This document shows, one piece after another, positions 7,500 through 16,256 of a stretch of DNA of 57,737 nt. Position 1 is the first letter of the stretch. The number at the start of each line of letters is the position of its first letter. Source of the stretch: Candidatus Cloacimonetes bacterium 4572_55 (lineage in GTDB: Bacteria; 4572-55); NCBI GenBank assembly GCA_002084765.1, contig NBMB01000013.1, positions 1 through 57,737 on the forward strand, given 5' to 3'. The notes beneath the pieces were generated by a model, which was given only the letters and a program-made list of their open reading frames with translations, ran no database searches and was not told the DNA's origin. A program made the translations under genes and the position numbers.

Positions 7500-8083
7500 G
7501 CGACGTTGGGCTCCTTTCTCAGTGCCCACTGCGCCCATATTGACCAGAGGACTATCGATAATAGGATAAACAGAGCTTGCCAAACATCAACATGCATGAT
7601 GTGAAAAAAATTTTGGAAGTAAATTCCGATAAAAAAAAGTGAAACAATACGCGCAAAATTTACGGAAATCAAGACCGCGCTACCAACAAATATTCCGATT
7701 AATCTGCGAGTCATGGGCGCGGGAAACGCAAGAACTGCTGAGATAAAAAGGGCGATCGGTCCAGTTGCATCGCATCCCCGCTCGATATTCACGCCAAACA
7801 TTGGCGAGTAAACTCGGGATCCATTCGTGATGACGCCATCGTGAAACAGGGAAATGATCGCCCCAGATACCTTTGCATTCAGATTCAAATACCAGGGGAA
7901 AAAATAATCCAGAAAAAAAGATGAAAGGGTCATGGTATAAAACAGCACCATGAATCCGGCGAACAAACCGACAAATATTAAAAAAGGTTTTTGCTCATGA
8001 ATCTGTCTGCGCCAGGGACTGATACCCTGACTGGATTTCTCCTCGGTTATCTTCTTTCCCTTATGTTTTTTCCTTCGGGGCAT
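7496..8083 (-). CDS. xrtH: Exosortase H, IPTLxxWG-CTERM-specific sorting transpeptidase
   Basis: This 195-residue multi-helix membrane enzyme carries the exosortase/archaeosortase catalytic triad: Cys104 in NIERGCDATG, Arg145 in NFARIVSLFFIGIY and His164 in HIMHVDVW. Exosortases remove C-terminal sorting signals after export and probably transfer the protein to another molecule. XrtH serves IPTL-CTERM proteins, and one such protein is encoded at 1270-2224, which supports the subtype. The short length and adjacent associated membrane gene also fit XrtH. A charged N-terminus (RRKKHKGKK) lies in the cytoplasm by the positive-inside rule. Confidence 0.85.
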   Translation of the reverse strand: MPRRKKHKGKKITEEKSSQGISPWRRQIHEQKPFLIFVGLFAGFMVLFYTMTLSSFFLDYFFPWYLNLNAKVSGAIISLFHDGVITNGSRVYSPMFGVNIERGCDATGPIALFISAVLAFPAPMTRRLIGIFVGSAVLISVNFARIVSLFFIGIYFQNFFHIMHVDVWQALFILLSIVLWSIWAQWALRKEPNVA

Positions 8084-8137
8084 CTCTTTTATCTCCTACT
8101 TTTTGACATCTATTCATTTTTGGCCATATTCAACGCG

Positions 8138-8794
8138 TCAATTTCCGGAATCAACCCTCTCAAATTCCCCTATCAACTGGGTTTCAGCCAGGATATGACC
8201 TTCCATTGCCGTGAGCAATTCTTCTTTTGTGGCACCTGGCTTCAGACTCAATTCAGTGTCCAAAGCGTATAGCTTGAATAAATAATGGTGGACGCCGCGC
8301 CCTCTTGGTGGACAAGGACCTCCATATCCAATAGTTTGGAAGCTGGTGACGCCTTGCCGAATACCGCTCGGCAATTCTTCGTCAAGCGGGAAATTTTCAG
8401 GCAATCCTGTTGTATCGGGAGGGATATGAAATACGATCCAATGCACCCAAGTTCCAGCTGGCGCGTCCGGATCGTCGCAGATCAGAGCAAGTTCTTTTGC
8501 CGCGTCTGGGACATTGCTCCAGCTCAATGCAGGCGATATATTGTCGCCCTCGCAAGTATATCGAACCGGAACGGTCTCATCTTCTTCGAATGCGGGACTG
8601 ATCACTTGAAACGTTGGCTCCGGCTCCGATTTTATTTCAGTCTCAGTTCGATCAGGCGGAGTTGGTTTTTCTGTTTCCGTAGTTTCCGAATTCACAGATT
8701 GGGATCGGAGCTCACTCACATCTTGTCGTTGGCACCCGGTCAACAGCGCGAGCACCAAAGAAGTCAATGAAAAAAATAAAAAAATACGATGCAT
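8138..8794 (-). CDS. PEBP family (YbhB/YbcL, Raf kinase inhibitor-like) lipoprotein
   Basis: This is a 218-residue lipoprotein: hydrophobic signal, lipobox LTGC with Cys21, then a roughly 40-residue Thr/Glu/Pro-rich linker before the PEBP domain (about 60-210). Family signatures are VPVRYTCEGDNISPALSW, LALICDDPDAPAGTWVHW, GYGGPCPPRGRGVHHYLFKLYALD and a closing MEGHILAETQLIGEF helix. Bacterial PEBP proteins bind small anionic ligands, and their cellular role is poorly known. The gene lies 54 bases upstream of xrtH in the same direction and may share its transcript. A GAAAAAGGAAA site precedes the start. Confidence 0.85.
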   Translation of the reverse strand: MHRIFLFFSLTSLVLALLTGCQRQDVSELRSQSVNSETTETEKPTPPDRTETEIKSEPEPTFQVISPAFEEDETVPVRYTCEGDNISPALSWSNVPDAAKELALICDDPDAPAGTWVHWIVFHIPPDTTGLPENFPLDEELPSGIRQGVTSFQTIGYGGPCPPRGRGVHHYLFKLYALDTELSLKPGATKEELLTAMEGHILAETQLIGEFERVDSGN

Positions 8795-8971
8795 GGCTCA
8801 ATTTCCTTTTTCAGATTTCATCGATTTTCATCGACGATCTTACCAGGGTACGAATAATATACGAAATAAAAACATAATCCGTGCATACTTATTCGTGCAT
8901 AATAAAATGAATATTCTTTTTTGTCAAGGAAAGAAACCTATTCGGCAAGCTATCGAACGGTTATAATTCCG

Positions 8972-9000
8972 TTGACATCTTTCTGTCGTGTCTATATACT
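8972..9000 (+). promoter_or_regulatory. Near-consensus sigma-70 promoter
   Basis: TTGACA at 8972-8977, a 17-base spacer and TATACT at 8995-9000 lie about 48 bases before the start codon of the secreted protein gene at 9048, giving a short leader with GGAGG at 9037-9041. Confidence 0.75.
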
Positions 9001-9047
9001 TAAATCTTAAATCGTAATCTGCAACTTTAAATCTTTGGAGGTCACGC

Positions 9048-9641
9048 ATGAAATATTCGATTTGTCTTATCTTTTTCTTTTTTCTCATCACCCTCGCGTG
9101 TGCCGACACGACCTGGACCCCGTTTCAATTTCAAGTCGGCGACAACTTTCGCTATGAAATCATCCGTCAGACTGACGATAAAGAAAAAAAACTCGGTTTT
9201 TTTGATTTTCAAGTAACACAAAAGGAAGAGAGTCGTCTAAAGTTCAAATGGCAAATTGAAGAGGGAGATCTGACCAAATCAAACAGTTTTTACTCGACGA
9301 TCAATCAGCTTTCCGGTAAAATTTTGGTCGATATGATGGTCAACGGCAGCGAACTATCGGAGTTGATCGCTCAGAGCTTATTTGCCCCGACATTGGAGCT
9401 TCAATATCGAAATCTGTCGATAGAAGAGGGCGAAAGCCGCAGCCGACGCGGTGGATCGTCCAAGCTTACAGTGGGGAAGGCGATAAAAATCGCGGGTATT
9501 GACGGCTTAACAGTCAGTTATTATGAAAAAGACGAACTTATATTTGAGCATGTGATTGATAAAAGTACGCCTCTGCCTTTGTCCATAAAGACTAAGGATA
9601 AAGAGGGACGAATCGTGGTCTGGCGTCTCACGGAGCAATAA
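9048..9641 (+). CDS. Secreted protein of unknown function
   Basis: This 197-residue protein has a clear signal peptide (Lys2, then an IFFFFLITLA core) with likely cleavage after the ACA at residues 17-19. A lipoprotein reading at Cys18 is less likely, because the -3 position is Thr. The mature part is predicted to be mostly beta strands (WTPFQFQVGDNFRYEII, GKILVDMMVNGSE, IVVWRLTE). It resembles DUF3108-like periplasmic beta proteins in style only, and no family was recognised. It has its own strong promoter and sits 108 bases before the HD-GYP gene, with which it may be cotranscribed. Confidence 0.75.
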   Translation: MKYSICLIFFFFLITLACADTTWTPFQFQVGDNFRYEIIRQTDDKEKKLGFFDFQVTQKEESRLKFKWQIEEGDLTKSNSFYSTINQLSGKILVDMMVNGSELSELIAQSLFAPTLELQYRNLSIEEGESRSRRGGSSKLTVGKAIKIAGIDGLTVSYYEKDELIFEHVIDKSTPLPLSIKTKDKEGRIVVWRLTEQ

Positions 9642-9749
9642 GAGTCTCGGCCAACGATCATCGATGTAACCAAAGATGTTGAATCAGGTTACGAAAAATT
9701 TCGAACATTGTTTATACAATGATAGCTATAAAAAACGAGAGGATTTGCA

Positions 9750-11774
9750 GTGATATTTCGTGATCTGGGTATGCGCCAAAAACTGCTGATTGGCTTCAGC
9801 CTTGTCGTTTTATTACCTCTGTTGGGGGTGACGACTTTTTCCATAAAATTCGTCACCGATCGCATCGAAGAAAGTATGGAAGAACAGGTGCGCAACGCGC
9901 TCAAGGTTGCCCATAATACCTATCAAGAGCAGGTGGTCAATCGAGCGAGGGACGAGGCTGACGCTATCTCTCGAATTTCAAAAGCGCAGGACGCCACCAA
10001 GAGGGGAGATCGGGTTGATCTCATCATATTTGTCGGTATTAAGCGGTCCCAGTCCCAAGCACTCCTGCTGGAAATTGCCGACGAAAACGGCGTGTTATTG
10101 GCGCGCTCTTTCGAGACATACGAAAACAGCCCGATTCTGCGAGATCCGACGATCCGCCAAACAGTCTATTTAACCGATTTTCCTAAATACCAGATAACCG
10201 ACCCCCTCTTGACCAACCTTCAACAAGAGCAATTTCCACAAGAATTTTTAGCCTCTTTAGAGTCAATAAAAAACCATGTGTATCGAACAGATCATCAATT
10301 TATTGACGCGTTGGAGAAAAAGCTAGGAAAAAATATTTTAGGGCAATATAAAAATCTGATATTAAAAAATATTTTGCAACATCCCGATGCAGACCCGCTT
10401 CTCAAAGTCGGCGTCAACTTTTCCAAACTGACTTCAATCACGCGGGTTCAGATAAGCGACGGTCACGCCGACGATATTCTGGTGCGCGGTATTTCTCAAA
10501 TCCGAACCTATCAAGAACCTTTTGGTTTGGTAATCGTGGGCTATCTCCTGAACAACGAATTTGCCCGCGAGGTGGCAAAGATCACCAATACATACGTGAT
10601 GGTCTATTCCGGCTCCAATCCGATCGCGTTTTCCTGCGATGAGATTGTCACAGACAAAAAAGCGCCCCCAGAGATTGTATACCCGACGTTACAAAACGGA
10701 GAGGACATCGTTGTGGTTCAGGAAATTAACGATTTAGGAGAGCATTCCGTGGGGTATAAGCCGCTGAGAGACGATCACGAAAAAATTATCGGTATGTTGT
10801 CCGTGGCGATATCGAGGGATCGGATCACGAATATCAAGACTGCTTCCTTGAAATATTTGAGCGTCAGCGCGCTGATCGCGCTGATTTTCGCGCTATTGAT
10901 CAGCCATGTAATCTCGCTTCAGATCACAGATCCAATCAACAAATTGGCCCGCGGAGCCGGAGCCGTGGCAGAGGGAGATTTGGATATTCAAATTGACGTA
11001 AATTCAAAAGATGAGATCGGCACATTTTCTAAGATATTTAACAATATGACCGCCAGTTTAAAAGAGGCAAAACGTCTGGAGGAAAAAACCATCATAGAAG
11101 CCATCGGAGCTCTTTCTAAGGCTCTGGAATCTCGAGACCCTTACTCGGAGGGGCATTCCTTACGGGTGGCGGAGTATTCTCGGGCATTGGCTAAGGAGCT
11201 CAATATGCCTCCGTCGGAACAAGAGTTGGTTTATCAGAGCGGACTGCTGCACGACGTCGGAAAAATCGGGATCCGAGACGCTGTATTATTGAAGAACGGA
11301 CGGCTGACCCGAGAAGAATTTGAGACTATCAAAATGCATCCGGGCAAAGGGTACGACATTATCAAAAATATCGAATTCCTGAAAAATTTACTGCCTATGG
11401 TGCATCATCATCATGAGAAAGTCAACGGCGTCGGATACCCGGATAAATTGGTGGGTGATAAAATACCTCTTGGCGCGCGATTGATGGCTATTGCCGATGT
11501 GTATGACGCGCTCACCACGGATCGTCCTTACAGGAAAGGCATGCCGCAGGAGCGAGCCTTGGGTATTATCGAAAAGGACGCTGGCTCCCACTTCGACGCG
11601 GATATGGTAAAAGTGTGGTTAGACGGGTTTAAAAAAGGCACAATAAAAGATATTCGACATCACCATAAACGGAGAGTACGGGTCGTTAAATCAATTGAGG
11701 AAGAAGTCCACGAAGTGGAGGATTCAGATCCAGAAACGCCCGGATCTCGCCCCAGATTCGTAACTCAGAAATAG
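9750..11774 (+). CDS. Membrane sensor HD-GYP cyclic-di-GMP phosphodiesterase
   Basis: This 674-residue protein uses GTG 9750, with GAGAGGA just upstream. Order of domains: N-terminal membrane helix (about 14-33), a large periplasmic sensor region of about 330 residues resembling a dCache fold, second membrane helix (SVSALIALIFALLISHVISL), HAMP (about 390-440), then HD-GYP (about 455-640). Catalytic motifs are complete: GLLHDVGKIGI (near 500), MVHHHHEKVNGVGYP (near 560) and DVYDALTTDRPYRK. It should hydrolyse cyclic di-GMP in the cytoplasm in response to an external signal, lowering biofilm or surface programmes. No GGDEF protein is present in the window. Confidence 0.9.
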   Translation: MIFRDLGMRQKLLIGFSLVVLLPLLGVTTFSIKFVTDRIEESMEEQVRNALKVAHNTYQEQVVNRARDEADAISRISKAQDATKRGDRVDLIIFVGIKRSQSQALLLEIADENGVLLARSFETYENSPILRDPTIRQTVYLTDFPKYQITDPLLTNLQQEQFPQEFLASLESIKNHVYRTDHQFIDALEKKLGKNILGQYKNLILKNILQHPDADPLLKVGVNFSKLTSITRVQISDGHADDILVRGISQIRTYQEPFGLVIVGYLLNNEFAREVAKITNTYVMVYSGSNPIAFSCDEIVTDKKAPPEIVYPTLQNGEDIVVVQEINDLGEHSVGYKPLRDDHEKIIGMLSVAISRDRITNIKTASLKYLSVSALIALIFALLISHVISLQITDPINKLARGAGAVAEGDLDIQIDVNSKDEIGTFSKIFNNMTASLKEAKRLEEKTIIEAIGALSKALESRDPYSEGHSLRVAEYSRALAKELNMPPSEQELVYQSGLLHDVGKIGIRDAVLLKNGRLTREEFETIKMHPGKGYDIIKNIEFLKNLLPMVHHHHEKVNGVGYPDKLVGDKIPLGARLMAIADVYDALTTDRPYRKGMPQERALGIIEKDAGSHFDADMVKVWLDGFKKGTIKDIRHHHKRRVRVVKSIEEEVHEVEDSDPETPGSRPRFVTQK

Positions 11775-11818
11775 TCGATTTATCCGCAGGTCGCGCGTTT
11801 TTGATGCAATCAGGTCGT

Positions 11819-12853
11819 CTATTTGACCATAATCAGTCGTTGGGTATGATAAGAATCCGGCGATGTTTTTATAGCGATCAGATAAGCTCCTGAAGGAATT
11901 TTTCGACCATCCCAAGAGACTACATGCTCCCCCTCGCCCATCTCTTGATCAAAAATATCAGCGATCTGTTGTCCAGAAACCGAAAAGAGTCGAATAGAAA
12001 CAGGCGATGGATTTGTCAGTCTAAAATGGATGGAAAAAAGCCCGGTGCTCGGGTTGGGAGCGACCGGAAGGATTTCAGGCGACTCTTTTTGTCGAACCGT
12101 CTCCACGGCAATAATTTGTTGTGCTTTCTCTTCTCCCAGACTGCCCACAGCGGCAATACGATAGCGATAGTCACGGTCGGGTAGAACCGATTGATCTTCA
12201 TAATGATACGCTCTCGGACCGATTAAGAGAGAGTTGGTCAATTGATACCATTCTTCGTCGAATTCGTAGCGGTATACACGACAGCCGACCACTCTATCCG
12301 TCTCGTTAAGCTCCCATTCCAACAAGACATTCGGCTCGCGATACGAAGCGGTTATCTGGTCAAAGATAATCGCGATACGAGGCATGATATGGATCGATCC
12401 GTCCGTATGATCTATGGTCACAACAATGCCTGGGTCGTCGCAATGGGTCGCCGCCATCTGGTCCAAAGAGACTATGCTCACCGTGTCGATGCCAGGGTCT
12501 GCGATAATGTTGAAACTGCATACAGCCACGGCCCCTTCTTCCGCATCCAAACAGTTCTCGCCAAGATCGACAACAAGACAGTGAATAACCCCGGGCGTGT
12601 TATAGTTAAACATGACGCTCGCAAATCCAGCCAACCGCTCCGTTGCCGAGATGTGATCCACGCTTAACAAGTCCGAATCGTAATAGATTCGCGCGCTAAA
12701 TCCGGATAGATCCAGACTATTGGAGACAGACAGATCGATGTCCACCTGTTCGTCCGCTTGACCCTCCTCTTGAGACATGCTAAAAATAACATCTTGCGCT
12801 CTCGCCGGAGCGATTGTGAAAAATAGTGCTATGATAATAATCGAAAATCTCAT
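11819..12853 (-). CDS. Secreted cohesin-like protein with T9SS-type C-terminal sorting domain
   Basis: This 344-residue protein has a signal peptide ending at ARAQ. Residues about 20-150 resemble a cohesin domain (SGFSARIYYDSDLLSV, GVIHCLVVD, AVAVCSFNI). Residues about 165-250 form a fibronectin-type strand domain (NVLLEWELNETDRVVGC). The last 85 residues are a Por/T9SS type A sorting domain (PVAPNPSTGLFSIHF, PSGAYLIAIKT, TQRLIMVK). The domain would direct export across the outer membrane by the type IX system and attachment or release at the surface. AAGGAGT precedes the start. The motif GACGAATAATCCA just upstream of this site recurs before the gene at 16244. Confidence 0.8.
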   Translation of the reverse strand: MRFSIIIIALFFTIAPARAQDVIFSMSQEEGQADEQVDIDLSVSNSLDLSGFSARIYYDSDLLSVDHISATERLAGFASVMFNYNTPGVIHCLVVDLGENCLDAEEGAVAVCSFNIIADPGIDTVSIVSLDQMAATHCDDPGIVVTIDHTDGSIHIMPRIAIIFDQITASYREPNVLLEWELNETDRVVGCRVYRYEFDEEWYQLTNSLLIGPRAYHYEDQSVLPDRDYRYRIAAVGSLGEEKAQQIIAVETVRQKESPEILPVAPNPSTGLFSIHFRLTNPSPVSIRLFSVSGQQIADIFDQEMGEGEHVVSWDGRKIPSGAYLIAIKTSPDSYHTQRLIMVK

Positions 12854-12916
12854 ATTGACTCCTTATATTGGATTATTCGTCAGCCGTTTAGATTACGAGT
12901 AATTCGCGGCTGAAAG

Positions 12917-13849
12917 TTACTCTTGACCACGATAATACGCTACGGTTTCTCGAATCCCGTCCGTCAACCGAGTTTTTGGGCGCCAGTTCAGATGTCGCCG
13001 AGCATTTTCAGAATCGAAGACGCTCACGCGGATGTCTCCTGTTCTGGCGGATCCATATTTAATAGGAATATCCGCGTCGATCTCGGCTCGGATAGTCCGC
13101 GCCAACTCGGTCGTTTTTATCCCGACTTCTGTCCCGAGATTTATGATCTGCCCATCTCCCTGTTCCAGCGCGGATATATTTGCCGACATAAGATCGCGGA
13201 CATAGATATAGTCTCGGATCATTCCATCCGGCTCTTCGGGATAGGAAAAAACAGTGGGCGACTCCCCGCGAAGCATGGTTCCTGTGAATATCGCGACAAC
13301 GCCGCCCTCGCCGTCTCCCACTTGCCGTGGTCCATAGACATTGGCATAGCGCAGAATCGTGTAGGGAATGCCGCGCTGTTTCATGTAATACGCCAGATAT
13401 AGCTCGGTCGTATATTTGTGAATACCGTAAGGGGATATCGGATTTTTCGGCGCGTCATGTCGGATCGGATCATCGCCAACGTCCCCAAAAACCGCGGCGC
13501 TGGAGATGGAAATCACCTTCTTTACGCGATACTTTGTCGCGCATTCCATGATCTGAAGCAAGCCGATCAGGTTGACTTCCGCGTCATAAACAGGGTTTTT
13601 GACAGATACCGGAGCTTTCATCTGCGCGGCATGGTGATTGATCGCATCGATCCGCTCCTTAGCGAAAATTGCTTCGATTTTTTTACGGTCTCGGACGTCT
13701 GTCTCATAAAAAATTGCGTCTGCTGGAATATTTTTCCGCTTACCGGTCGTGAGATTGTCAACAATGATCACTCGATGCCCCAGGCTCAAATACGCTTCGG
13801 CTACATGCGAGCCAATAAAGCCAGCTCCGCCGGTTAATAAAATATTCAT
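12917..13849 (-). CDS. NAD-dependent sugar-nucleotide epimerase/dehydratase (GalE-like extended SDR)
   Basis: This 310-residue protein starts at ATG 13849 (MNILLTGGAGFIGSH), and the longer frame to 13906 adds an unlikely hydrophobic extension. The Rossmann motif TGGAGFIG, the SSAAVFG segment and the catalytic YGIHK (Tyr-X3-Lys) mark the extended short-chain dehydrogenase family, close to UDP-glucose 4-epimerases. MIRDYIYVRDL and the C-terminal DIRVSVFDSENAR are typical. Substrate is probably a UDP- or dTDP-sugar used for surface glycan. It follows a second epimerase gene in the same direction after about 90 bases and closes the leftward cluster. Confidence 0.85.
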   Translation of the reverse strand: MNILLTGGAGFIGSHVAEAYLSLGHRVIIVDNLTTGKRKNIPADAIFYETDVRDRKKIEAIFAKERIDAINHHAAQMKAPVSVKNPVYDAEVNLIGLLQIMECATKYRVKKVISISSAAVFGDVGDDPIRHDAPKNPISPYGIHKYTTELYLAYYMKQRGIPYTILRYANVYGPRQVGDGEGGVVAIFTGTMLRGESPTVFSYPEEPDGMIRDYIYVRDLMSANISALEQGDGQIINLGTEVGIKTTELARTIRAEIDADIPIKYGSARTGDIRVSVFDSENARRHLNWRPKTRLTDGIRETVAYYRGQE

Positions 13850-13939
13850 TCGATATTCTCCAAAAGGATTCAAGAGAAAGGTCAGATACGCGACTAAGAT
13901 ATACATCAGGTTTGATTTTACAAGATTGCGTCAATAAAA

Positions 13940-14920
13940 TCAATTGAATTTTTTTTGGTTTTTTTGGTTTTTTTGGTTAAGAGCCATTTTCTGCAAATAA
14001 TCGAGCGGGTCTGGCGGGATCGGAATATCAAAATAGCGACGGAATCTAGAAATATCCGCGGTAAAGCGCGCGACTTCATGGGTGCGGACGGGACGGAAAA
14101 GCGTTTCCGATTTGGACTCTGTCACATCCCGAACGCGGCTCGCCAGTTTTTGCAACGTCACGCCGGTGCCGCTTCCTATGTTGATGGGGAATCCTAAGAT
14201 ATCCTCTCGATCCATAGACTGCATCAAGGCTTCGATAACAATGTCAATCCGAATGAAATCGATCACCTGATCTCCGCCGTAGATCCACAGTGGATCGCCC
14301 CGATACGCCCGTTCAAGGAAAATAGGGATCACTCGACCAAAATCTCTCTCGCCGTACACGTTTGCCAGCCGGAAAATAACGGTCTCCAATCCATATACAG
14401 AGCCAAATACTCGGAAGTAAATTTCCCCAGACGCCTTGCTTGCGCCATAAGGATTTTTGGCTTGCAGCGGGTGATCTTCGTGGACTGGTAAGTCCATGCC
14501 TTCGCCATATACCTCACGGGACGAGGTGAAAATCACTCGACGGGTTCCGACTTGACGCGCCGCGTCCAACAGATTATAGACGCCGACCACATTGCTCTCA
14601 AAAGAGTAGCGGCTATCTGACATTGCGCCCATCACATTCGACTGCGCGCCAAGATGAAAGATGATCTCCTGCCCTTGACACGCGTCTATCACAGCGTCCT
14701 TATCCCGCAGATCTCCGCGGATAAAGCGCGCGTCGGAGATATGAGATTCGATATTTTCGGGTTTCCCTCGAAAAAGATTATCAAAAATTGTGACCGTATA
14801 TTTCCCTTTCGCGATCAGACGATCCACCAGGTGACTGCCGATAAAACCAGCCCCTCCGGTCACCAAAACCGAGCGCGTGGCGACATTTTCGCGTAGAATT
14901 TTTTGATGATCAATCGGCAT
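13940..14920 (-). CDS. NAD-dependent sugar-nucleotide epimerase/dehydratase with repetitive tail
   Basis: This 326-residue extended SDR shows TGGAGFIGSHLVDRL, TSSREVYGEG, catalytic YGASK (Tyr-X3-Lys), FRLANVYGERD and FIRIDIVIEA. It resembles UDP-glucose epimerase and dTDP-glucose dehydratase relatives, and its substrate cannot be told. The start codon overlaps the stop of the upstream membrane-protein gene by one base (TAATG), so it is coupled to it. The C-terminus runs into NQKNQKNQKKFN, encoded by a 9-bp tandem repeat that looks appended to the natural end of the fold. Confidence 0.85.
   Translation of the reverse strand: MPIDHQKILRENVATRSVLVTGGAGFIGSHLVDRLIAKGKYTVTIFDNLFRGKPENIESHISDARFIRGDLRDKDAVIDACQGQEIIFHLGAQSNVMGAMSDSRYSFESNVVGVYNLLDAARQVGTRRVIFTSSREVYGEGMDLPVHEDHPLQAKNPYGASKASGEIYFRVFGSVYGLETVIFRLANVYGERDFGRVIPIFLERAYRGDPLWIYGGDQVIDFIRIDIVIEALMQSMDREDILGFPINIGSGTGVTLQKLASRVRDVTESKSETLFRPVRTHEVARFTADISRFRRYFDIPIPPDPLDYLQKMALNQKNQKNQKKFN
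13949..13977. repeat. 9-bp tandem repeat encoding the NQK tail
   Basis: T-rich units of the form TTTTTTGGT repeat about three times on the plus strand. Read on the minus strand they encode Asn-Gln-Lys repeats. Because the unit is a multiple of three, changes in copy number would keep the reading frame. Confidence 0.8.
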
Positions 14921-15555
14921 TATGCCTCCTCAAGTTTTTGATAGCATGTGCGAGCGAAGTATCCAAGCCAGCCGAAAATACCGAATAGTTTGAGTCCGTC
15001 TTCCAGGAGATATTGCCCGGTCACTTCGTATGGAATGAGGATATCGACCGCGACAGAAAATGCAAAAAATCCGAGCGCGATAAGGAGGAGGATAAAATCG
15101 GTCTGCAAGATCAAAAAACGATATCGATAGATGAGAAACACTAACATTACCACGTAAGTAAGCAGAACAACTTTCTCCGGCAGATGCAGAAATCGGGGGA
15201 ATACGGTCTCGTGGAACATCAGTAGGTCGTCAAAAAGGAGGATTGTCGTCAAGATGGCTGTGTGCAAAAAGAATGGGCGGTACGCGTTTTGTGGATCTCG
15301 TTTGCGGAGAGCAACCGCGGCGAAAAAGCAGATAGCCGCGGTAGCGCACCATGCCAACACGCCCATATTGGACAGGATTCCATAAAATGGGTTGGCACTA
15401 AAAATCGCGGCGGGATCCCGAGTGAATTTTTGGATCGCTATTTTGAAATGGAAGCGACCAACTAATACAAAAATGATCAGCAGAACCGCGGGAGTATACA
15501 GCTTGATCAATGTCGGGAAAAGAGTTGGGATTTGTTTCAGCGGATTTGATTTCAT
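14920..15555 (-). CDS. Polytopic membrane protein, paralogue of the upstream gene
   Basis: This 211-residue protein has about six hydrophobic helices and shares motifs with the next gene upstream: FTRDPAAIF, a DDLLMFHE acidic/His motif, ILQTDFILLLIALGFF, and LEDGLKLFGIFGWLGYF near the end. The conserved Asp-Asp/His and Glu-Asp-Gly motifs at membrane faces hint at a metal-dependent hydrolase of the CREST/ceramidase kind, but that is only a guess. Its start overlaps the upstream stop as ATGA (15552-15555), and its stop overlaps the epimerase start. It is therefore part of a tightly coupled operon with nucleotide-sugar enzymes. Confidence 0.75.
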   Translation of the reverse strand: MKSNPLKQIPTLFPTLIKLYTPAVLLIIFVLVGRFHFKIAIQKFTRDPAAIFSANPFYGILSNMGVLAWCATAAICFFAAVALRKRDPQNAYRPFFLHTAILTTILLFDDLLMFHETVFPRFLHLPEKVVLLTYVVMLVFLIYRYRFLILQTDFILLLIALGFFAFSVAVDILIPYEVTGQYLLEDGLKLFGIFGWLGYFARTCYQKLEEA

Positions 15556-16244
15556 ACCGATTTCTCCTTAAATTCGTTGTGGTGTGACGCGTGATGACGA
15601 TACCTGGCGATAGTCAGAAAACAGGTTCGAAAAAAATAACCGAACCACCCTACAATGCCAAGAAATTTGAAGCCGTCCTCGAATATATGATGTCCATAAA
15701 TATGGATATGGGAGGCGTATTCCTGGGACAGATCAACAACTATCGAACAACCGAAAAAAATGAAAGCGATCAGGAGTAGTAAAAAATCTGTCTCAAGAAT
15801 AAGAGTTCGGAATTTAATGACGTAAACCAATGCAATTAGCGCGTAAATAGGAAGAGTAATATTCTCTTTGACGCCGAAAAAATAGGGAATGATTCGGTCG
15901 TGCAACATAAACAAATCGTCAATCAAGAGCAAGGCTGTGAACATACCGCCATAGAATAAAAAGGATCTGTGGGTCCCTTCCTTTTTTTCTTTCGATAGTA
16001 ATGTCGTGCTGAAAAAAGTGATTCCTATTGTCAATGTCCAGACGATCACACCAGTATTGGACAGGAATCCGAACAAGGGGTTGGCTTTGAATATCGCGGC
16101 GGGATCGCGAGTAAAATTCGATATGCGAGTATCGGTTATAAGACTCGCCAGGGCAATGCTGACCAATAATAAAAGCGACGGAATATACAGTTTTATCAGA
16201 TCGGGAAAAAGCATTTTGAATTGCCCGACCAATCGAGAGATCAT
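15552..16244 (-). CDS. Polytopic membrane protein, first gene of the leftward operon
   Basis: This 230-residue paralogue of the following gene has FTRDPAAIFKANPLFGFLSNTG, DDLFMLHDRIIPYFF, ILETDFLLLLIAFIFFG and FEDGFKFLGIVGWFGYFFRTC. About six membrane helices are visible, with a His-rich cytoplasmic tail. No named family was recognised. A strong AGGAGG site (TAGGAGGAAAT) precedes the ATG, and a dispersed repeat copy (16257-16325) lies immediately upstream of it, so the operon promoter must lie in or beyond that repeat. Confidence 0.75.
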   Translation of the reverse strand: MISRLVGQFKMLFPDLIKLYIPSLLLLVSIALASLITDTRISNFTRDPAAIFKANPLFGFLSNTGVIVWTLTIGITFFSTTLLSKEKKEGTHRSFLFYGGMFTALLLIDDLFMLHDRIIPYFFGVKENITLPIYALIALVYVIKFRTLILETDFLLLLIAFIFFGCSIVVDLSQEYASHIHIYGHHIFEDGFKFLGIVGWFGYFFRTCFLTIARYRHHASHHNEFKEKSV

Positions 16245-16256
16245 ATTTCCTCCTAC

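Noticed and set aside
8285-8770. 161-codon plus-strand ORF opposite the PEBP lipoprotein
   Set aside because: The minus-strand frame has a lipobox, PEBP motifs and a ribosome site. The plus-strand frame is a shadow.
9460-9480. CTTACAGTGGGGA shared with 150-170
   Set aside because: A 13-base match is expected by chance in a window this long, and the second copy is inside a coding region.
11775-11818. Terminator between the convergent HD-GYP and cohesin/T9SS genes
   Set aside because: No stem of useful length followed by a T run was found.
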